Assembly: GCA_934098745.1 (NCBI GenBank)
Contig: CAKOPG010000006.1
Coordinates: 1-64,000 of the forward strand
DNA length: 64,000 nucleotides
Reading direction: 5' to 3'
Source of the DNA: an uncultured Bacilli bacterium
GTDB lineage: Bacteria; Bacillota_I; Bacilli_A; RF39; UBA660
A program made the position numbers and the translations under genes. The notes under the pieces were generated by a model that had not been told where the DNA came from, ran no database searches, and was given only the letters and a program-made list of their open reading frames with translations. This document shows, piece after piece, positions 34,367 to 43,098 of the stretch. Position 1 is the stretch's first letter; each line of letters begins with the position of its first letter.

Positions 34367-35225
34367 ATAATATTTTTGTAATAATCTTATGTCCATGACA
34401 ATTTCTACGAATATATCCATCGAAATTAGGAAATTCATATTTTAAAGTTCTTTTTAATTCATTAGTAATTAAAGACTTAGAAGCCACAAAATATGCCGGA
34501 CCAACTCCCGATAAAGAATGTTCTATATTGGGATATTTCAGTAAAAAATTACGCAACCTTTTTAGTTCATCAGGCATAAAATCATTGAAGTCATTATGAA
34601 TTATTCCAGGTTGAAATATTTTCTTTCGTAAATTATCTTTAGTAATACTAGCAAACATTTCCCCGGTACTGATATTCATATTTGGAATTAATATTAGATA
34701 AAATTTATATGGATTATCACTATCTAAAGATTTAATATTTTCACCACAACCGGTTATTTTAGCATATCCACCAGTAATAAAATAAGGCGCTTCAAAATTA
34801 ATAAGTGAAGCCAAATATCGAAGTTCATGATTAGCAAGTCCTGTCTTATAGTAAGTATTTAATCCTAATAAAATTCCTGCAATATTTGAAGCCTTATTTC
34901 CAAGCCCTAATACATTTATATCGTTAAAAATAGAAATATGTAAATTATTAGGAGTAATATTTGTATATGCAAAAAAAATATTACATGCACAGTAAAAATC
35001 TTCATAACTAGTTTCACTTGTCAAATTGTTAGAAAGAATATTAATATTTTTTTCCGTATTTCTTTTAAGTGGCAATTCAGTAATAGTTATATAATCATAC
35101 ATATCTATTGTTTGATTAACAGCAGTAATTGAATGAAGTTTTTTTGTTTCGTTAATACCATTAACATTTAAAAATAAATTAACTCTAGCTGGACATTTAA
35201 TACATACTGATCTTACAGTATTCAT
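34365..35225 (-). CDS. ispE: IspE-like GHMP kinase
   Basis: A 286-residue protein. The N-terminus KCPARVNLFLNVNG and the C-terminal FITGGYAKITGCGE follow 4-diphosphocytidyl-2-C-methylerythritol kinase, an isoprenoid (MEP pathway) enzyme. The ATP-binding loop, normally PxGAGLGGGSSDAA, is here VLGLGNKASNIAG: the proline and several glycines and serines are changed, so activity or substrate may differ. The start at 35225 follows AAGAGGG, and a promoter covers the longer alternative start. No other isoprenoid gene is in the window. Confidence 0.7.
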   Translation of the reverse strand: MNTVRSVCIKCPARVNLFLNVNGINETKKLHSITAVNQTIDMYDYITITELPLKRNTEKNINILSNNLTSETSYEDFYCACNIFFAYTNITPNNLHISIFNDINVLGLGNKASNIAGILLGLNTYYKTGLANHELRYLASLINFEAPYFITGGYAKITGCGENIKSLDSDNPYKFYLILIPNMNISTGEMFASITKDNLRKKIFQPGIIHNDFNDFMPDELKRLRNFLLKYPNIEHSLSGVGPAYFVASKSLITNELKRTLKYEFPNFDGYIRRNCHGHKIITKIL

Positions 35226-35249
35226 TTTTTCCCTCTTTTCGAAGTAGTA

Positions 35250-35278
35250 TTCTACCATAAAACAAATAATAAATCAAA
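35250..35278 (-). promoter_or_regulatory. Promoter of the ispE-like gene
   Basis: On the minus strand: TTGATT, a 17-bp spacer, TAGAAT. It overlaps the longer in-frame start at 35258, which rules that start out. Confidence 0.7.
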
Positions 35279-35306
35279 CATAATACCCTAAAAAGTAAAA
35301 AAACAC

Positions 35307-35335
35307 TTGTTATTTTCCTGTTTTTATGATATCTT
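35307..35335 (+). promoter_or_regulatory. Promoter of the leuS T-box leader
   Basis: TTGTTA (35307-35312), a 17-bp spacer, TATCTT (35330-35335). It lies back-to-back with the ispE-like promoter. Confidence 0.5.
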
Positions 35336-35341
35336 AATATT

Positions 35342-35556
35342 AGTTTATAAAAAGCCCAAAATAGAAGTAGTAATAAGACCAATTATTTTAAGAGAGAATA
35401 CATTTGGTGAAAGTATTTAATAATAATCTTATGAACTTGTCTATTTAGCTGATATTATTTCCGCTGAAAAGCGTTAAAATTAGAGCGTATAACAATAGTT
35501 ATAAAATAAGGTGGTACCGCGAGTAGTCTCGTCCTTATATTATAACTTTTTTTAAT
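35342..35556 (+). ncRNA. T-box riboswitch (leucine) of leuS
   Basis: The T-box sequence AAGGTGGTACCGCG is at 35508-35521. A terminator hairpin (GCGAG...CTCG and flanking TTATAA/TTATAA pairing) and a T run end near 35554. Upstream, the GAGAGAATA and GGTGAAAG elements of stem I precede CTTATGAAC, where CUU or the overlapping UUA, both leucine codons, would be the specifier. Uncharged tRNA-Leu stabilises the antiterminator and allows leuS transcription. Confidence 0.92.
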
Positions 35557-35574
35557 GTTAAGGAGGATTATTAT

Positions 35575-37974
35575 ATGTATAATTTTACAAAAATTGAAAA
35601 AAAATGGCAAAAATATTGGCTTGAAAACCAAACCTTCCAAGCTATAACAGGTAGCAAAAAACAACCATATTATATATTGGTTGAATTTCCTTATCCATCT
35701 GGAGCCGGACTTCATGTTGGGCATGTTAGAAGTTATACAGCCCAAGATGCCATAGCCAGAATGAAAAGAATGCAAGGATACAATGTTTTATTTCCTATGG
35801 GATGGGATGCTTTTGGAGCACCAGCAGAACAATATGCTATTAAAAATCATATTCATCCCAAACAAGCTGTTAAAGAAAACATTAAAACATTTAAAGGACA
35901 AATGTTATCTTTAGGATTTTCTTTTGATTGGGACAGAGAATTTTCAACAACCGATCCAGAATATTATAAGTGGACACAATGGCAATTTTTACAATTTTAT
36001 AAACACGGAATGGCATATAAGGCAAAAACTAATGTTAACTGGTGCCCAAAGTGCTTAAGTGTATTGTCAAATGAAGATGCCGCTGGCGGAGTTTGTGAAA
36101 GATGTGGTAGTAAAGTCATTCAAAAAGAAAAAGAACAATGGATGTTAAAAATGAGTGATTATGCCGAAGATTTGATTAAAGGATTAGAAGATACGAATTT
36201 TGCTGATAGAGTAAAACTGGGTCAAATAAATTGGATTGGCAAGTCTACTGGTGCCGAAGTTGATTTCACCATTGAAGAAACCAATGATAAATTAACCGTG
36301 TATACTACTAGGTGCGATACATTGTTTGGAGTAACTTTTATGGTTATAGCTCCCGAACATCCTATAATTAATAAATTATCTAATATAATTACAAATATGG
36401 ATGAAGTAAAAAAATATCAAGAATTTGCTAAATCAAAAAGTGCCTTTGAAAGAACTGAGGTAAATAAAGATAAAACTGGTGTAAAATTAGAAGGAATCAC
36501 TGTAAAAAATCCATTAAACAATAAGGAAGTTGCCGTATTCATATCTGATTATGTAATGATGGGCTATGGAACAGGTGCTATAATGGCCGTTCCAGCCCAT
36601 GATGAACGTGATTATGAGTTTGCTAAAAAGTTTGACTTAGAAATTATTCCAGTTATTAAAGGCGGTGACATCGCAAAAGGCGCCTATACTGGCGATGGTG
36701 AAATGATAAATTCCGATTTTCTAAACGGTTTTACCAATAAAAAAGATTCTATAAAAAGAATGCTTGAATACCTAAAAGAAAACAAAATTGGCCGTGAAAA
36801 AGTTAATTATCGTCTTCAAGATTGGGTTTTTTCGAGACAAAGATTCTGGGGAGAACCTATTCCAATGGTATATTGTGAAAAATGTGGCTGGCAACCAATT
36901 CCCGAAAATGAATTACCTCTTTTATTACCAGATGTAGCAGAATATGAGCCAACAGATAATGGCGAAAGCCCATTAGCCAAAATAAAAGAGTTTGTCGATA
37001 CTACTTGTCCATGTTGCCACGGCTATGCCAGAAGAGAAACCGATACAATGCCTAACTGGGCGGGATCTTCTTGGTATTTCCTACGTTATATGGATCCGCA
37101 CAACGAAAATGAATTTGCTTCAATGGATGCCATGAAATATTGGAAAAGAGTAGACTGGTATAATGGTGGTATGGAACATACTGCAAGACATTTATTATAT
37201 GCTAGATTTTGGGTTCAATTTTTATATAACATTGGATTAGTACCATCAAAAGAAATGATTTGGACTAGAGTTAGTCATGGTATGGTTTTGGGTTCTGATA
37301 ATCAAAAAATGAGTAAATCAAAAGGAAATGTAATAAATCCCGACGAAATCGTTAGTGATTATGGAGCAGATGTTTTAAGAATATACGAAATGTTTATGGG
37401 AGATTATCAACAAGATGCACCATGGAGTACAGATTCACTAAAAGGTTGTAAAAGATTTATTGATAGAGTATATAGATTAAAAAATAAGTTAAATGATAAC
37501 CAAGGCTATACAAAGGAATTAGTAGTTATTCAAAACAAAACAATCAAAGGAGTAACCTATGATTTAGAAAGAATGGGATATAATACTTACATTTCTAAAT
37601 TAATGATTTTAACCAATGCTTATGAAGAATCACCTTCGATTACCAAAGAAGACTATCGATTGTTACTAATTTTACTTAATCCTGTAGCGCCACATTTAAC
37701 AGAAGAATTGAATGAAGAAATGGGTTATGACATAATAGCTAATACCAAATGGCCAATATGTGATGAAACAAAATTAATAGAAACTGAAAGAGAAATAGCA
37801 ATTCAAGTAAATGGTAAAGTAAGAGCTACCATAAATATTACATTAGATGAAAGCGAAGAAAGTATCAAAGCTAAGGCTCTATCATGCGAAAATGTAAAAA
37901 AACATTTAGAAGGATTAGAAGTAATAAAAATAATGGTTATTAAAAATAAAATAGTTACCATAGTAGCTAAATAG
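35575..37974 (+). CDS. leuS: Leucyl-tRNA synthetase
   Basis: A 799-residue class I synthetase of normal length for Firmicutes. The HIGH-type motif is PSGAGLHVGH, the editing (CP1) domain includes YTTRCDTLFGVTF and GTGAIMAVPAHDERD, the KMSKS loop is KMSKSKGN, and a zinc-type cluster (CPKC, CERCG) is present. It charges tRNA-Leu. AAGGAGG precedes the ATG. It is controlled by the T-box upstream and ended by a palindromic terminator. Confidence 0.97.
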   Translation: MYNFTKIEKKWQKYWLENQTFQAITGSKKQPYYILVEFPYPSGAGLHVGHVRSYTAQDAIARMKRMQGYNVLFPMGWDAFGAPAEQYAIKNHIHPKQAVKENIKTFKGQMLSLGFSFDWDREFSTTDPEYYKWTQWQFLQFYKHGMAYKAKTNVNWCPKCLSVLSNEDAAGGVCERCGSKVIQKEKEQWMLKMSDYAEDLIKGLEDTNFADRVKLGQINWIGKSTGAEVDFTIEETNDKLTVYTTRCDTLFGVTFMVIAPEHPIINKLSNIITNMDEVKKYQEFAKSKSAFERTEVNKDKTGVKLEGITVKNPLNNKEVAVFISDYVMMGYGTGAIMAVPAHDERDYEFAKKFDLEIIPVIKGGDIAKGAYTGDGEMINSDFLNGFTNKKDSIKRMLEYLKENKIGREKVNYRLQDWVFSRQRFWGEPIPMVYCEKCGWQPIPENELPLLLPDVAEYEPTDNGESPLAKIKEFVDTTCPCCHGYARRETDTMPNWAGSSWYFLRYMDPHNENEFASMDAMKYWKRVDWYNGGMEHTARHLLYARFWVQFLYNIGLVPSKEMIWTRVSHGMVLGSDNQKMSKSKGNVINPDEIVSDYGADVLRIYEMFMGDYQQDAPWSTDSLKGCKRFIDRVYRLKNKLNDNQGYTKELVVIQNKTIKGVTYDLERMGYNTYISKLMILTNAYEESPSITKEDYRLLLILLNPVAPHLTEELNEEMGYDIIANTKWPICDETKLIETEREIAIQVNGKVRATINITLDESEESIKAKALSCENVKKHLEGLEVIKIMVIKNKIVTIVAK

Positions 37975-38007
37975 AGAGTTATATCATATGATATAATTCT
38001 TTTTTTG
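37974..38007 (+). terminator. leuS terminator
   Basis: The near-perfect palindrome AGAGTTATATCATATGATATAATTCT is spread over 37976-38001, followed by seven T residues. Confidence 0.75.
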
Positions 38008-38278
38008 TTATAGAACATATTATTAGAGATAAAAAATATAATCAAAACAAATCTCTATAAAATCAATGTAGGAAGTATTATCATAAATATTATTATAATT
38101 AATAATACAACTATTTATAGTTATTTTCTTCATCACGGATATCACAATTGTGTAATTAATTTTTGGAACTGCCTTATCACTAACAATTTAGTACATAATT
38201 ATTTTTTTTAAAAAATTCATCGATTTAAAAGTAATTTGTTAAAAAAATATTGAATAATAATATTGAAAGGATGATTAT
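38008..38278. other. AT-rich intergenic stretch before the adhesin gene
   Basis: About 300 bp without a gene. It has a TAGAGAT/ATCTCTA pair (about 38022-38057) and several short AT dyads, but no open frame, tRNA or recognised leader. Long upstream regions are common for phase- or stress-regulated surface genes, but no promoter could be fixed. Confidence 0.4.
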
Positions 38279-40171
38279 ATGAAAAAAATAATTGCAATAT
38301 TGATAACTACAATATTATTATTAGTAAATATTTCTTTAGTTAATGCTGATACTACCGGACAGTTAAATTTATTTTATGAAGATAATATATATTATGAAAT
38401 GAAAGGTAACAATTTCTATATGTCATACCCATTTCCGTTCTATACCATTTCTAATCATACTGTTTATTGTATTGAGCCAGGAGTTAATATTACATCGTTA
38501 GATTATTCAGGAAAACCAATTCTTAGTTTGTCCCCATATAGTGAAGAAATAAACAAAAAAATAGAATTAATAGGTCATTATGGTTATGAATATCATGGAC
38601 ATAACACAAGTCTCTTTCGTGTAGCCACTCAAGTATTAATGTGGGAAACTATAAGTGATAAAACAACAGAAATTAGAACAAAGCAATACGGTTATGGCGA
38701 AAAGATAAGTATTGACAAAGAAAAAAATGAGATTTTAAGTTTAGTTAACAATCATTATTTGAAACCAAGCTTTGATAATGGCACATATCATACTGTTTAT
38801 GGTAAAAATTTAATTATAGAAGATACCAACCAAGTATTATCTAAATATGACATTATTGATACTGATAAAAATATTGTTAAAACAATTGATAATAAATTAT
38901 ATATAACTCCCCAAAAGTATGGGACATCAAAAATAATTCTTCAAAAGAAAAAGTATGATAATGAAACTACCATAATTTTTACCGGCAGTGATGGTATCAG
39001 CCAAAAACTAGCCAAATTTAGAGCAAGCGACACCATCAACAGTGAGATTATCTTAAACACATTTGGAGCTAAACTAAAAATTATTAAAGTTGATAAAGAA
39101 ACCGGTAAATCGATTCCAAAATCAAAAATTAAATTCAAAATTAAAGATATCTCTAATAATGAATATATTTGTGAGGGGCAAAAGTTATCTAAAGAAAAAG
39201 ATCCATGCATTTATGAAACCGATAATTCAGGTACTATTATAACATCAAAGTATTTGTTTGGAGATTACCTAATCGAGGAACTAGAAGATTCCATATTTGA
39301 TGGTTATGTCTGGAATAAGAATCCCTTATTTATTCATATAAATCAAAATAGTGACATCTTTTTAGATAAAGAAAATACACCAGTAATAATAACAAAATTC
39401 GAAAATGAACGCGTAAAGGGAAAAGTGAATATCAAAAAAAATGGTGAAAAATTAATCTTTGAAGAAAACACTTATAAGTATGAAGAAGTGCCGTTAGATA
39501 ATGTTGAAATAGGCCTATATGCTCAAAATGATATTTATATAAATGGTGACAAAAAATATTCTAAAAACGAATTAATAGCAAAGGTTATTACAGAAAATGG
39601 CTTAGCTACTATAGATAATTTAGAACTTGGTAAATATTACCTAAAAGAAATATCTACAGATGATAGCCATGTTTTAGATGATAGTATATATCCATTTGAA
39701 TTAAAGTATCAAGATCAACATCAAAATATAATTGTTAAAAATATTGAATTAAAAAATTATTACAAAAAAGGAACTCTTCATTTTATTAAGACAGATTTAC
39801 AGACAAATAAACCAATACCCAACACTCTAATAGACATATATGCTTATATAATTAATGATGATAAAGAAATAGTTTCTACCTTGATTTATACAGGATATAC
39901 AGATGAGTTAGGTGAAATCATTTTATCTGATTTGTTTGTTGGAAAAGGATATATTGTTGAAAAAGAAAGCGCTAGTGGCTATCAGTTGAGTAAAGAAATA
40001 ATACCCTTTGAAATAAAAGAAGACGGCGAAATTGTCAAAGTAAATATGACTAATAAACAGATAGTAAAAGTTCCAGATACTTATTTGAATAGTAAAAAAA
40101 TGTACAATTATACAAGTATTTCATTTATTATGATTGGTATTTATGGATTAATACATGTTAAGAAAAAATAA
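38279..40171 (+). CDS. Sortase-anchored surface adhesin: thioester domain plus CnaB/SpaA domains
   Basis: A 630-residue exported protein. The signal peptide ends near residue 23 (VNA-D). The N-terminal region has the thioester-domain signature: Cys64 in VYCIEPG and Thr117-Gln118 in ATQVLMWE, whose side chains form an internal thioester that can bind host surfaces covalently. Three CnaB/SpaA-type repeats follow (about 268-370, 376-500, 502-596), each with a Glu-bearing strand such as YLIEELEDS, YLKEIS and YIVEKESASGY. The sorting signal is VPDTY (598-602), a hydrophobic helix and KKK. A dedicated sortase gene overlaps its end. Confidence 0.85.
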   Translation: MKKIIAILITTILLLVNISLVNADTTGQLNLFYEDNIYYEMKGNNFYMSYPFPFYTISNHTVYCIEPGVNITSLDYSGKPILSLSPYSEEINKKIELIGHYGYEYHGHNTSLFRVATQVLMWETISDKTTEIRTKQYGYGEKISIDKEKNEILSLVNNHYLKPSFDNGTYHTVYGKNLIIEDTNQVLSKYDIIDTDKNIVKTIDNKLYITPQKYGTSKIILQKKKYDNETTIIFTGSDGISQKLAKFRASDTINSEIILNTFGAKLKIIKVDKETGKSIPKSKIKFKIKDISNNEYICEGQKLSKEKDPCIYETDNSGTIITSKYLFGDYLIEELEDSIFDGYVWNKNPLFIHINQNSDIFLDKENTPVIITKFENERVKGKVNIKKNGEKLIFEENTYKYEEVPLDNVEIGLYAQNDIYINGDKKYSKNELIAKVITENGLATIDNLELGKYYLKEISTDDSHVLDDSIYPFELKYQDQHQNIIVKNIELKNYYKKGTLHFIKTDLQTNKPIPNTLIDIYAYIINDDKEIVSTLIYTGYTDELGEIILSDLFVGKGYIVEKESASGYQLSKEIIPFEIKEDGEIVKVNMTNKQIVKVPDTYLNSKKMYNYTSISFIMIGIYGLIHVKKK

Positions 40172-40787
40172 ATATATAAATAGAAGAAAATTTATTTTTA
40201 AAATTATTTCTATTTCAATACTTATAATTGGACTTTTAATGTTAATAGTAAAGAAAGGCTATAAATATTATCTACATATAAAAGAAATTAATAAGGTAAA
40301 TGAGTATTTCGAGTTTCACAAAATAAATACTTTAAATCTAAAGATAAATAAAAGTGATATTGCCAGTGGCAAAGTATCAGACTGCACCTATCTTGGAGTT
40401 TTAGAAATACCCCAAATAAATCTTTTAAGAGTGTTTTTCAGAATAGACGACCAAAACAATGATTCTTCTAAAAATTTGGAGGTTATCAAAGAAAGTGATA
40501 TGCCAGATGTTACTGGCGGAAACTTGATAATAGCCGCACATTCAGGAGATAGTTCAGTTAGTCATTTTAAAAATCTCTATAAATTAGAAAAAGATGATAT
40601 TGCTTATATCTATTATAACAATGAAAAATATATCTATCGGGTTTTTAAAAAATATGAAGTAATGAAAACCGGCACTATTTCTATTGATAGAGATAATTCA
40701 AAAAATATTTTAACATTAATTACTTGTGATAGAACTGATAAAATGAAACAAATTATTTACCAATTAGAATTAACTGATAAAAATTAA
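40155..40787 (+). CDS. Sortase
   Basis: A 210-residue membrane enzyme with one N-terminal helix (about 12-33) and a sortase domain. Catalytic His129 lies in IIAAHSGDS and Cys191 in LTLITCDR. The usual arginine eight to ten residues after the cysteine is not evident; Gln199 stands near that place and Arg193 is too close, so the active site may be atypical. It starts inside the last codons of the adhesin gene (17-base overlap), so the two are coupled and the adhesin is its likely substrate. Confidence 0.85.
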   Translation: MLRKNKYINRRKFIFKIISISILIIGLLMLIVKKGYKYYLHIKEINKVNEYFEFHKINTLNLKINKSDIASGKVSDCTYLGVLEIPQINLLRVFFRIDDQNNDSSKNLEVIKESDMPDVTGGNLIIAAHSGDSSVSHFKNLYKLEKDDIAYIYYNNEKYIYRVFKKYEVMKTGTISIDRDNSKNILTLITCDRTDKMKQIIYQLELTDKN

Positions 40788-40831
40788 TAATAAAAGTTGT
40801 CCTTTTTCATCAGCAAAAAATTTTCTAGTTC

Positions 40832-40862
40832 AAAATTTCATGTATTAATCATGAAATTTTTC
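40832..40862 (+). terminator. Terminator after the sortase gene
   Basis: The perfect 11-bp arms AAAATTTCATG and CATGAAATTTT enclose TATTAAT and are followed by TTC. Confidence 0.75.
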
Positions 40863-40870
40863 TATATTTA

Positions 40871-40899
40871 TTGACTTATTATTTTAATGGCGTTATAAT
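40871..40899 (+). promoter_or_regulatory. Promoter of the marR-ABC operon
   Basis: TTGACT (40871-40876), a 17-bp spacer and TATAAT (40894-40899). Confidence 0.8.
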
Positions 40900-40901
40900 C
40901 A

Positions 40902-40913
40902 ATAGCATGCTAT
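40902..40913. promoter_or_regulatory. Putative MarR operator
   Basis: ATAGCATGCTAT, a perfect 12-bp palindrome three bases after the -10, where a bound repressor would block initiation. It is the only clear dyad in this leader. Confidence 0.5.
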
Positions 40914-40928
40914 ATAAGGAGATTAAAA

Positions 40929-41372
40929 ATGAATGACAAGGAACATATAGGAAAACTATTAAAAATAACTAATCAAATATTTGATACATATATTAATAAT
41001 AGCCTTAAAGATATTAATTTAACAAATTCTCAAGCCACTATTATGATGTATATTTGCTATAACTATAAACATAATATAGATACTAATCAGACAAATATTC
41101 AGGATAAATTTAATTTAAGTAATCCAACTGTAACAGGTATTCTAAATCGTCTTGAGGACAAATTATTTATTAGCCGTGTTAAAAATGGCCGTAATAATAT
41201 AATTATTCCCACAGATAAATCATTGTTAATGATGAAAAGTAGTAAGAATAAAGTAGAAGAGATAGAAAATAAAATTTTAAATAATCTTTCAAAAGAAGAA
41301 ATTAATAATTTAGTTAGTATATTATCAAAAATAATTAATAGTAATAAGATTGGAGTTGATATAAATGATTAA
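40929..41372 (+). CDS. MarR-family regulator
   Basis: A 147-residue winged-helix protein. The recognition region is IQDKFNLSNPTVTGILNRLEDKLFISR and the wing is VKNGRNNIIIPTDKS, as in MarR. It starts after AAGGAG and overlaps the first ABC gene by 8 bases. MarR proteins in front of exporters usually repress the operon until a drug or toxic metabolite binds; the palindrome upstream supports autorepression. Confidence 0.92.
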   Translation: MNDKEHIGKLLKITNQIFDTYINNSLKDINLTNSQATIMMYICYNYKHNIDTNQTNIQDKFNLSNPTVTGILNRLEDKLFISRVKNGRNNIIIPTDKSLLMMKSSKNKVEEIENKILNNLSKEEINNLVSILSKIINSNKIGVDIND

Positions 41373-43098
41373 AAAACTATCAAAATCAATTAGGGAATAT
41401 AAAAAATATGCTATTATGACACCAATATTCATGATTTTAGAAGTTATAATGGAAATTTTAATTCCATATTTAATAGCTAGCTTAATAGATAAAGGAGTTA
41501 CCAATGGAGACATGTCTATGATTATTAAAATAGGCATATATCTTATTTTATGTGCTTTCCTTTCCTTAACTTTCAGTATTATAGCAGGTGTTATATCAAG
41601 TAAGGCTTCAGCAGGCTTTGCAAAAAATCTTCGTCATGATATTTACTATAAAATACAAGATTATTCTTTTTACAACATTGATAAATTCAGTTCATCAAGT
41701 ATTGTTACTAGATTAACAACTGATGTAAGTAATGTTCAAATGGCTTTTATGATATTAATACGTATGGCATTTAGGGCTCCTTTCACAATCATATTTGCTT
41801 TAATTATGGCTTTTCGAATTAACAAAACTATAAGTCTCGCTTTCCTACTAATAATACCTATTTTAGGAACCTGTTTAATACTAATTGCTAAAAAAGCTCA
41901 TAGTTATTTCGATAAAGTATTTAAGACATATGATAAATTAAACAACGTTGTTTCAGAAAATGTTCGTGGTATGCGAGTAATAAAATCAAATGTTATTGAA
42001 GATAGAGAAATATCTAAATTCAAAAAAGTATCCAATGAAATTTATAAGTACTATACTAAGGCTGAAAAAATAATAGCTTTAAATAGTCCAATTATGCAAA
42101 CCATTATATATAGTTGTATCCTATTTATTAGTTATTTTTCTGCTAAATATATTACAACTGGTATCATGACAACCGGTGAACTAACAAGTTTAATCACATA
42201 TTCATTACAAATTCTAATGAACTTGATGATGCTTTCTATGATGTTTGTAATATTGACAATAGCTGGAAGTTCTGGTGAAAGAATAGTTGAATTATTAGAA
42301 GAAATACCAGATTTAAAAAATAATGACAATCCAATAACAAATGTCAAAAATGGTGAAATTGAATTTAAAGATGTCAATTTTAGTTATGCCAAGGACACGG
42401 AAAAATTATGTTTAAAAGACATTAATTTAAAAATCAATTCTGGGGAATGCATTGGAATATTAGGAGGCACTGGTAGTTCCAAAACTACTCTTGTTAGCCT
42501 AATTCCAAGGCTATATGATGTAACATCAGGAAATATTTATATTGGAAATGTCGATGTTAAAGACTACGATTTAGAAACTTTGAGAAATAATGTTTCTATG
42601 GTTCTTCAGAAAAATGTCTTGTTTTCGGGAACCATCAAAGAAAACTTAAGATGGGGAAACGAACTAGCAACTGAAAAAGAAATTATACATGCTTGCAAAC
42701 TAGCTCAAGCTGATGAATTTATTAATAATTTTCCAGATAAATATGATACTTACATTGAACAAGGTGGTTCCAACGTAAGTGGTGGTCAAAAACAAAGATT
42801 ATGTATTGCAAGAGCCTTATTAAAAAAGCCCAAAATACTAATCTTAGATGATTCAACAAGTGCTGTTGATACAAAAACAGATCGTTTAATTCAAGAAGCT
42901 TTTAAAAAAGAAATACCAGATGTAACTAAAATCATTATTGCGCAACGTGTTAACAGCATTGCTTCATGCGACCGTATTATTATCATGGAAGATGGCAAAA
43001 TAAATGGTATTGGCACTCACGATGAACTACTAAAAAATAATGCTATATATAAAGAAATCTATTTATCTCAGACAAAAGGGGGTAATATCAATGAATAA
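41365..43098 (+). CDS. ABC exporter half-transporter with degenerate ATP site
   Basis: A 577-residue protein: six-helix membrane domain (about 15-300) and ATPase domain. Walker A is GGTGSSKT, the signature is VSGGQKQR. Two catalytic positions are changed: Walker B ends LILDD (Asp in place of Glu) and the switch His is Gln in IIIAQRVNS. These changes mark the non-hydrolysing partner of asymmetric heterodimeric exporters such as BmrCD or LmrCD. It overlaps both marR and the next ABC gene by 8 bases. Confidence 0.93.
   Translation: MIKKLSKSIREYKKYAIMTPIFMILEVIMEILIPYLIASLIDKGVTNGDMSMIIKIGIYLILCAFLSLTFSIIAGVISSKASAGFAKNLRHDIYYKIQDYSFYNIDKFSSSSIVTRLTTDVSNVQMAFMILIRMAFRAPFTIIFALIMAFRINKTISLAFLLIIPILGTCLILIAKKAHSYFDKVFKTYDKLNNVVSENVRGMRVIKSNVIEDREISKFKKVSNEIYKYYTKAEKIIALNSPIMQTIIYSCILFISYFSAKYITTGIMTTGELTSLITYSLQILMNLMMLSMMFVILTIAGSSGERIVELLEEIPDLKNNDNPITNVKNGEIEFKDVNFSYAKDTEKLCLKDINLKINSGECIGILGGTGSSKTTLVSLIPRLYDVTSGNIYIGNVDVKDYDLETLRNNVSMVLQKNVLFSGTIKENLRWGNELATEKEIIHACKLAQADEFINNFPDKYDTYIEQGGSNVSGGQKQRLCIARALLKKPKILILDDSTSAVDTKTDRLIQEAFKKEIPDVTKIIIAQRVNSIASCDRIIIMEDGKINGIGTHDELLKNNAIYKEIYLSQTKGGNINE

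Noticed and set aside
43040..43090. N-terminal extension of the second ABC half-transporter
   Set aside because: It is the out-of-frame tail of the preceding gene; AAAGGGGG and the ATG at 43091 fit better.
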